From: UBA9988 sp964574105
Lineage (GTDB): Bacteria > Patescibacteriota > Minisyncoccia > Phycocordibacterales > UBA9988
NCBI GenBank assembly: GCA_964574105.1
Contig: CAZNKH010000018.1
Location: 1-10,832, forward strand
Length of the DNA stretch: 10,832 bases
Direction of reading: 5' to 3'
Below the pieces are notes generated by a model. That model was not told the DNA's origin. It saw nothing but the letters and a program-made list of their open reading frames with translations, and searched no databases. Position 1 is the first letter of the stretch, and the number at the start of each line of letters is the position of its first letter. Positions 5,951 through 10,832 of the stretch are shown piece after piece. A program made the position numbers and the translations under genes.

Positions 5951-6715
5951 ATGGATGAAAACCGGCAAACCGGGGGTTTCTTGCGTACCGGCACTATTCC
6001 TCTTGCTCGTATTCCTGATCCTTCTATCCCCCAAGCCGCGAGCCATTATCCGTTGGAGATCTATCAGCGGCGGCCGCTCATTCGACATGAAAAAAAATTA
6101 CCACAGTATATTGCAACTGCCCTTACGGTGTATGCCTTTTTTGTGCTTGGTATGAGTGGCACATGGCGTTCTGGCGTACTCGGTATCACACTTGCGCTAG
6201 AACGGAGTACCTATTCAGCATTACAGTATGCCGCCCTCTCCGGAGAGCGTATCCACAGCACGGCACTTTCTGCCTCACTTCATGTTGGAACACAGACCGC
6301 CTCATTTCTTGATGTTCCACTCTCCGTACTCCGTACGCTGTGGGATATAATTTCATCGTTTATCAGCATGAGTTTTGGTTTGATACAAAACAACTGGAAA
6401 AGTTTTGTATCTGGTGATTCAGCCGCAGAACAACTGTCTCCGCTCGATCGTGAAGCACTCAAGGCTGAACTGAAGGAAGAACTCTTGCGCGAGATGACCG
6501 CATCCAGTACCGGCCAGCGACAAGGAGTAGTGGTAACAAAGAGTAGTGGCGATCCAACGACTGACGCTGTCACTGTAAAAAATATTCAAGAAGCATTCTC
6601 TGATGAAGTGACTGTTGAACTAGACGCATCAGGTGCCTCTGGGGTTATCCGTCCGGTATTCTTAAGTGGAAAAACTCAAGAATATCTCTACATTATGGTC
6701 CCACTTGAACGATAA
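5951..6715 (+). CDS. Single-pass membrane protein of unknown function, first gene of surface operon
   Basis: 254 residues. The N-terminal ~48 residues are polar and end in RHEKK, followed by one hydrophobic segment (about 51-70, PQYIATALTVYAFFVLGMSG). By the positive-inside rule the N-terminus is cytoplasmic and the rest is outside. The middle (75-150) is helical and moderately hydrophobic. A charged helix follows (163-183, DREALKAELKEELLREM), probably a short coiled coil. The C-terminal ~60 residues look like a small globular domain with alternating beta-type strands and the stretches AFSDEVTVELD, SGVIRPVF and YLYIMVP. I associate this C-terminal pattern with uncharacterised CPR proteins but know no function. 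Its stop is one base before the next ATG, so it is in the operon. It may act as an assembly or anchoring factor for the surface proteins encoded behind it, which is inference from position. Confidence 0.8.
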   Translation: MDENRQTGGFLRTGTIPLARIPDPSIPQAASHYPLEIYQRRPLIRHEKKLPQYIATALTVYAFFVLGMSGTWRSGVLGITLALERSTYSALQYAALSGERIHSTALSASLHVGTQTASFLDVPLSVLRTLWDIISSFISMSFGLIQNNWKSFVSGDSAAEQLSPLDREALKAELKEELLREMTASSTGQRQGVVVTKSSGDPTTDAVTVKNIQEAFSDEVTVELDASGASGVIRPVFLSGKTQEYLYIMVPLER

Positions 6716-6716
6716 T

Positions 6717-7580
6717 ATGCCTATTCTCCGCACACTACTCGTCTTCTTTCTCCTTATGCCCATTAGCGCTTTTGCTGCGGTAACTGTTTCCCCTGCAAAA
6801 GTTGAGGTACTCATTGATCCCGGAGAACGGCAATCATTTCTTGTAACTGTCTACAACACCTCTGACCAAGCGGTGACCATACGCGCTTCTCTCAAGGCAG
6901 TGAACACTACTGAGACTGGACTTTCTATAGAAGGCACTAATTTTGCCGAGGCACGCCCAGTTCCTCCGTTTATTGAGGTGCCAGAGCCGGTACTGGTTCT
7001 TGCTCCTCACGCAGAGGGGCGCATCCCGCTCGTCTTTGCACCCCAAGCGAGCACGAAGCCTGGCGGTCTTGCAACGATACTTCTCTTGACGCATGAACGG
7101 AGTAGGGAAAAAAGTGCGCAAGCACAGATTATTTCTCGCGTTGCTGTCCCCGTACTCATTACCATCACGGGAGACTTGCGTCCTGCTGGGGCGCTTAGTT
7201 TCTTTAACACGGCTAATCATCGTTTGATTACAGCTTCACGAAAACTGACATTCATCATGCGCTTTCACAATCAAGGTACGGTGAACCTTAATCCTTACGG
7301 TATTCTGAGTATCCGCTCATTCTTTGGTCGCGTCCGAGCACAGTACCGTGTTGACCCGTGGTATGTACTCTCCAATTCAGAGCGCACACGAGAATTTACA
7401 CTGATGATCCCACGGATCCCTGGACTCTACCGAGTGACGCTCGAGCTCAATCGCGGATATCAAAATATTGTTGATACTCGTACCCTATGGATTATGTACG
7501 CCCCGTGGTGGCTCGAAATTCTTGCGCTCCTAGCACTTTCAGGGTTGGTTTTTGCTAAAATTAAACATTCACGCCTATGA
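6717..7580 (+). CDS. Secreted, C-terminally anchored Ig-like protein resembling DUF916/DUF3324 (WxL-system partner)
   Basis: 287 residues. Signal peptide 1-20 (cleavage after ISAFA). First beta-sandwich ~21-150: VSPAKVEVLIDPGERQSFLVTVYNTSDQAVTI is the N-terminal pattern of the DUF916/WxL peptidoglycan-binding-type domain. The second sandwich is ~155-258 (NQGTVNLNPYGILSI, then PGLYRVTLELNRGYQN), comparable to DUF3324. A membrane helix (263-280) ends in a short basic cytoplasmic tail KIKHSRL. In Firmicutes such proteins are encoded beside WxL proteins and bind peptidoglycan and partner proteins, and the next gene here is WxL-like. The homology is called by eye. ATG 6717 was chosen because it starts directly at the signal peptide, one base after the previous stop. 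An upstream in-frame GTG at 6666 would bury the signal peptide and overlap the previous gene by 50 nt. The stop overlaps the next start by 4 bp (ATGA). Confidence 0.75.
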   Translation: MPILRTLLVFFLLMPISAFAAVTVSPAKVEVLIDPGERQSFLVTVYNTSDQAVTIRASLKAVNTTETGLSIEGTNFAEARPVPPFIEVPEPVLVLAPHAEGRIPLVFAPQASTKPGGLATILLLTHERSREKSAQAQIISRVAVPVLITITGDLRPAGALSFFNTANHRLITASRKLTFIMRFHNQGTVNLNPYGILSIRSFFGRVRAQYRVDPWYVLSNSERTREFTLMIPRIPGLYRVTLELNRGYQNIVDTRTLWIMYAPWWLEILALLALSGLVFAKIKHSRL

Positions 7581-8329
7581 GGAGTTCTAGATACACGAAG
7601 CACATAATTTTCTTGGGGGTAAGTATTTGTCCCCTCGTACTCTCTGCGTATGTATCGTCAAGTACGAGCTACCGTATGGAGTTTGACAGCATCAACCTTG
7701 GTGGTGGTCTTGGAAATTCTGCATCGTACAAGACAGAGAGTACTCTGGGTGAGATAGCTACCGGAGACTCAAACTCTTCAACATACTATCTCCATGCGGG
7801 ATATCAGCAAATGAATGTCTCAAGTATCACTCTCTCTTCTCCCGACGATCTCACTCTCCCTGCAATCAATGGCCTTTACGGAGCTGCAACGAGTGGCGAC
7901 ATTGAATGGCATGTGAAGACCGATAACCCTGCCGGCTACTCTTTCTCTCTAAAAGCGAATGGATCTCCCGCTCTCTCATCTTCTTCCGGTGATTTTGATG
8001 ATTACAGTCCTAGCGCGAGTATCCCAGATTACGCGTGGACTGTGCCGGCGGGCACTTCGGCATTTGGGTACAGTGTAGGTGGAGCTGATACCGCAACTCG
8101 TTTTCTAGATAATGGAGTGAGTTGCAATCAGACTGGGGGAGCAGCGAATGCAAATACCTGCTGGGATGGTTTCTCTACTAACAATGTTACTGTCGCCAGT
8201 GCCGCAAGCGCCAACAGCCCCGTTGGTGCAACCACGACGGTCACGGTGAAGGCTGAAGTAGGAGCAAGTGCAAATCAAGCCGCAGGTACTTACACCGCAA
8301 CTATTATTGCAACTGCTACGGTACTCTAA
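7577..8329 (+). CDS. Secreted surface protein with degenerate WxL-like C-terminus
   Basis: 250 residues with a signal peptide or N-terminal membrane segment (about 9-26). A Gly/Ser-rich segment follows with SYRMEFDSINLGGG (31-44) and LGEIATGDSNSSTYYLHAGY (57-76), a pattern I recall from secreted CPR proteins. Residues 80-250 are Ser/Thr/Ala-rich and beta-type. GDIEWHVKTDNPAGYSFSLK (107-126) resembles the strand pattern near the first WxL motif, and the last residues, AAGTYTATIIATATVL, match the WxL ending (G-x-Y-x-A-x-x-x-W-x-L) except that the Trp is not conserved. C183 and C195 can form a disulfide. There is no membrane anchor or sortase signal at the C-terminus, so attachment is likely through the wall or the neighbouring DUF916-like protein. 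The start overlaps the preceding stop, suggesting translational coupling. The WxL assignment is a hypothesis. Confidence 0.72.
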   Translation: MRSSRYTKHIIFLGVSICPLVLSAYVSSSTSYRMEFDSINLGGGLGNSASYKTESTLGEIATGDSNSSTYYLHAGYQQMNVSSITLSSPDDLTLPAINGLYGAATSGDIEWHVKTDNPAGYSFSLKANGSPALSSSSGDFDDYSPSASIPDYAWTVPAGTSAFGYSVGGADTATRFLDNGVSCNQTGGAANANTCWDGFSTNNVTVASAASANSPVGATTTVTVKAEVGASANQAAGTYTATIIATATVL

Positions 8330-8331
8330 CT

Positions 8332-10374
8332 ATGCCAAGAACTATTCGCTTACTCGTTCTTTGCACACTCGTCGTAACAGGTAGTGGTATTGCATTCTTT
8401 GCGCGCGCAGTGACTGATTCGGTGGATGTCTCTCTCACCGTCATCGCATCGTGTAATAATGACGGAGTGTGTAGTGGTAACGAGACGATAAGTAATTGCG
8501 AGAGTGATTGCAGAAAAGATCCTCCTGTTATTGGCGATAGGGATAGGATTTGTATCGACCGAACGGCACTCAACTACGGTGCCCCGGGAGCTTGTACCTA
8601 CGCAGTACGAGGATGTATGGATAAAAGCGCCCTCAATTACCAGAGTACCGCAACACAGGAAGATGGATCATGCCGGTTTACTTTTGGTGTTGAAAATTTT
8701 ATTGCAGAGGGTGACAGCACAACAAAGACGGCGTCTCTCTCGTGGAATAATCCTCACAATCGTGCAGGCTTTACCTTTGATCGAGTGCGTATCATCCGTA
8801 CCCAAACGCTCCCATCCGGTCCATCAGATGGCGTGCTTGTATATGAAGGAAGAGGTACTACTGCGCGCGATGAGGGATTAACACTTGATACTCGCTATTA
8901 CTACGCAGCCTATGTGTACAGCCGTGCAGAGGATCTTTCTTCACCGGCTATTATAAGCGTACTACTTCAGAGTGAGAAAGAGGAGAATGAGGAAGATAAG
9001 AAAGATATTGTGCCGACAGATGTGTTTGAGACCTTCCCCACTATCCCCGGAGGCCCGGTTCCTCCTCCATTTACTATTGAGGTAATCCAAGGGAGCATTG
9101 TAAAATTATTTGGAGATAATGTTAAGGTACGAAGTGATACGCCGGTGACTTTCTCAATAGACTCTGCACGCCTGCCTGAAGTGCTGAAGACAATTGGCGT
9201 GACCATCCATAATGCTGAACATACTGAACAAACATCATCGTTTATTCTCCACATAGACCGTGCGACAAAGAGCTATCGTGCGATGATTGGAACTCTTACC
9301 GCCCCGGGCCGTTATCCAGTAACTGTGCATGTATTTGATTATGAAAATCGTCGTCTCCAAAAGATAGACGGATACCTCGTAGTGAGCACGAGTACGGTTC
9401 CCTTAGCGCTTCGTGTCGCAACGACAATAGCAGTACCATTTGTCGTAACAGCAGGTGCAGTAACAGGACTTGCACAGGGATTCTTTGTTGTGTCTCATGT
9501 GCAATCATTCTATGACCTCTATCTACTCTTGCTCCGCTTAATTGGCGCGATATCTGGGGTCTTTGGTCTCCGTCGTCGCCGTATGCCGTGGGGGACAGTC
9601 TATGATGCAGTTACCAAACGGCCTCTTGACCCTGCCTATGTCTCCGCACTTCGTTGGGGTAAGGAGTACAAGAGCGTGATTACCGACATTGATGGTCGTT
9701 TTGGATTCTTACTCCCTCCTGGTATCTACGCTCTCTCTGCGAACAAGACACACTACCAATTCCCCTCTACGCGTCTCCGTGGACGGAGTGAAGATGAGTT
9801 TTACGATAAGCTTTACTTTGGAGAAGAGATTGTGGTGGGGGAAGGAGAGCTCGTGAGTAAAAACATCCCGATGGATCCGATTGGATTTGACTGGAATGAA
9901 TTTGTGAAAAATAAATCTAACTTCGTCAAGTATCACTCGCATCGAGAACAGCTTCGCTCACGCATTTTTAATACATTCTATATTCTTGGATTTTCTGTTG
10001 CGTGCATTACACTCATCGTCAGTCCTGCGTGGTTTAATGTGGTGGTTGTTGCTATCTATTGCAGTATCCTCGGATCTACACTCTATTGGCGGGAGCGGCA
10101 CAAGGTTATTACTGTTAGAAATAGTCAGACGGGGGAGCCGGTTCCCTTTGCAATTATCCGATTCAGTATCCCCGGTGTTACAGATACTGTTGCTAAAGTG
10201 GTGAGTGACGAATTGGGACGCTTTTACCAATTACTGCGTCCTGGTGATTACACGATAAGTGTTGAAGAACCGCAAGAGGATGGAAGTTATAAAAAAGTGT
10301 TCACTTCAGAAGTCATTCATATGCCTACGGGAATGCTGTTGAATGATCTGGAATTTGTTCCAAATAGCGCATAG
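8332..10374 (+). CDS. Multidomain envelope protein: Cys-rich modules, fn3/Ig-like ectodomain, carboxypeptidase-regulatory-like domains
   Basis: 680 residues. Signal peptide 1-26. Residues 41-60 form a Cys motif (CNNDGVCSGN...NCESDC) of the 'GNGVC..GET..NCP.DC' type. Two copies follow of the 'GC.D..A.NY...A..DGSC' module: C74-C88 and C95-C114. Next is an fn3-like domain (118-212), an acidic then proline-rich linker (214-247), and an Ig-like domain (248-352). A long hydrophobic segment (356-387) and a second one (393-413) are followed by RRRR (414-417). A carboxypeptidase-regulatory-like sandwich (418-512: GTVYDAV...DIDGRFGFLLPPGIYALSA) comes next, then two membrane helices (about 546-564 and 568-586) and a second such domain (590-675: VRNSQTGEPVPFA...DELGRFYQLLRPGDYTISVEE). 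The ectodomain probably binds a ligand or surface partner. The last domains appear to be on the cytoplasmic side. It starts 2 bp after the previous stop and closes the operon. No catalytic site is visible. Confidence 0.82.
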   Translation: MPRTIRLLVLCTLVVTGSGIAFFARAVTDSVDVSLTVIASCNNDGVCSGNETISNCESDCRKDPPVIGDRDRICIDRTALNYGAPGACTYAVRGCMDKSALNYQSTATQEDGSCRFTFGVENFIAEGDSTTKTASLSWNNPHNRAGFTFDRVRIIRTQTLPSGPSDGVLVYEGRGTTARDEGLTLDTRYYYAAYVYSRAEDLSSPAIISVLLQSEKEENEEDKKDIVPTDVFETFPTIPGGPVPPPFTIEVIQGSIVKLFGDNVKVRSDTPVTFSIDSARLPEVLKTIGVTIHNAEHTEQTSSFILHIDRATKSYRAMIGTLTAPGRYPVTVHVFDYENRRLQKIDGYLVVSTSTVPLALRVATTIAVPFVVTAGAVTGLAQGFFVVSHVQSFYDLYLLLLRLIGAISGVFGLRRRRMPWGTVYDAVTKRPLDPAYVSALRWGKEYKSVITDIDGRFGFLLPPGIYALSANKTHYQFPSTRLRGRSEDEFYDKLYFGEEIVVGEGELVSKNIPMDPIGFDWNEFVKNKSNFVKYHSHREQLRSRIFNTFYILGFSVACITLIVSPAWFNVVVVAIYCSILGSTLYWRERHKVITVRNSQTGEPVPFAIIRFSIPGVTDTVAKVVSDELGRFYQLLRPGDYTISVEEPQEDGSYKKVFTSEVIHMPTGMLLNDLEFVPNSA

Positions 10375-10435
10375 TTTTTCTCTCTTTTTTATCCACCATT
10401 CTCGTATACAAAGGCGCATTTTTGAGTGCTAAAAA

Positions 10436-10444
10436 TGTTATACT
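10436..10444 (+). promoter_or_regulatory. Extended -10 promoter of the final surface-protein gene
   Basis: TG (10436-10437), one base, TATACT (10439-10444), identical over ten bases to the site at 2197-2206. The expected start near 10451 leaves a ~9-nt leader without an SD motif. A partial inverted repeat, TGTTA (10436-10440) with TAACA (10453-10457), brackets the site. The stretch 10375-10435 is T-rich with no convincing terminator hairpin for the preceding operon. Confidence 0.55.
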
Positions 10445-10459
10445 TTTTATTGTAACAAC

Positions 10460-10832
10460 ATGAATCACAGGCAACGCACGCACTGGCAATTTGTTGCGTG
10501 GGTAGTAGTTGCAAGTGTTCTGGTTGGCTTCTTTGTTGTGCCTGTTTTTGCAGCTCCTAACACACAAATTAATTATCAAGGCAAGCTTACCAATGCAAGT
10601 AATGTAGCAGTGGCTAACGGTACCTACACAATCCGTTTCCGCATATATGATGCAGCCTCTGGAGGTACTATCTATTTTGACGAAACACACTCGGTTACGG
10701 TAAGCAATGGTCTCTTTTCCACTCTTCTGGGAAGTGCCGGATCATCAACCGCAGTTGTAGATTGGAGCCAGTCTGCCCTCTACCTCGGTGTTGAAGTAAA
10801 TGGTGATGGAGAAATGCTCCCGCGCAAACGCC
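10460..10832 (+). CDS. Large secreted surface protein, N-terminal part (3' partial)
   Basis: ATG 10460 opens a frame that runs 124 codons to the window edge without a stop. The N-terminus is a signal peptide (basic NHRQR, then a hydrophobic core 11-28, cleavage after PVFA). The mature protein begins APNTQINYQGKLTNASNVAV, then GTYTIRFRIYD, a YFDETHSVTVSNGLFSTLLG stretch, and YLGVEVNGDGEMLPRKR. I recognise this as the N-terminal module of large, often repetitive exported proteins that are common in CPR genomes, some of which have fibre-like or intramolecular-chaperone C-termini. Only the N-terminal module is visible, so the fate of the rest is unknown. It has its own promoter rather than being read only from the upstream operon. 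A role in attachment or surface display is inference. Confidence 0.85.
   Translation, partial: MNHRQRTHWQFVAWVVVASVLVGFFVVPVFAAPNTQINYQGKLTNASNVAVANGTYTIRFRIYDAASGGTIYFDETHSVTVSNGLFSTLLGSAGSSTAVVDWSQSALYLGVEVNGDGEMLPRKR

Noticed and set aside
5889..6155. 88-codon + frame starting inside the terminator after the DsbA-like gene
   Set aside because: It covers the terminator and promoter and then overlaps the better-supported gene at 5951 in another frame.
6666..6716. In-frame GTG start for the DUF916-like protein
   Set aside because: It would overlap the previous gene by 50 nt and place 17 polar residues before a clean signal peptide that starts at ATG 6717.
10349..10362. TGGAA-TTTG-TTCCA hairpin near the end of the 680-residue gene as a terminator
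   Set aside because: The stem is only five weak pairs, lies inside the coding sequence, and is separated from the T-run by 12 bases.
2635..10374. Alternative genetic code (UGA as glycine)
   Set aside because: The 287-residue gene ends at TGA overlapping the next start, and no other in-frame TGA occurs in the supported genes, so the standard bacterial code fits.
1..10832. CRISPR arrays, insertion sequences, phage genes or toxin-antitoxin modules
   Set aside because: No spaced direct repeats, transposase motifs, terminal inverted repeats or toxin-antitoxin-like gene pairs were seen on either strand.

Overview
The window looks like a chromosomal segment of a Candidate Phyla Radiation (Patescibacteria) bacterium, most likely a Parcubacteria-type lineage. 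Four things point that way: a compact SecA with a lineage-style insertion, tiny lysine-rich proteins and single-pass surface proteins of types I associate with CPR genomes, very short intergenic gaps, and no Shine-Dalgarno motif at any visible start. TAA, TAG and TGA all act as stops, so the UGA-glycine code of Gracilibacteria/SR1 does not apply. This assignment rests on recognition, not on a database search. All supported genes lie on the + strand.

Layout. Positions 1-2039 hold the 3' part of a polytopic O-antigen-ligase/Wzy-type membrane protein with a C-terminal TPR domain. Positions 2040-2455 are non-coding. They carry a hairpin, a strong intrinsic terminator, an extended -10 promoter-like site, two further potential RNA hairpins, one perfect DnaA-box consensus, and the promoter of the next gene. 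Positions 2456-2545 encode a 29-residue, lysine-rich, histone-tail-like protein with its own promoter and terminator. secA follows (2635-5118), then a membrane-anchored DsbA-like thiol oxidoreductase (5166-5876) that ends in a terminator.

Positions 5951-10374 form a tight four-gene operon with gaps of +1, -4 and +2 bp. It encodes a single-pass protein of unknown function, a secreted and membrane-anchored protein with two Ig-like modules resembling the DUF916/DUF3324 partner of WxL systems, a secreted protein whose C-terminus resembles a degenerate WxL domain, and a 680-residue multidomain protein. That last protein has Cys-rich modules, an fn3-like and an Ig-like domain outside the membrane, and two carboxypeptidase-regulatory-like domains predicted on the inner side. 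A final gene (10460 onward) is cut by the window edge and begins a large secreted surface protein.

How they fit together: SecA supplies export, the DsbA-like protein can supply disulfides, and the operon and last gene encode exported envelope proteins. Several of these have paired cysteines. The most interesting parts are the WxL-like surface operon, the recurring placement of -10 elements 6-15 nt before start codons (candidate leaderless transcripts), the remodelled SecA, and the dense non-coding region around the lysine-rich gene.
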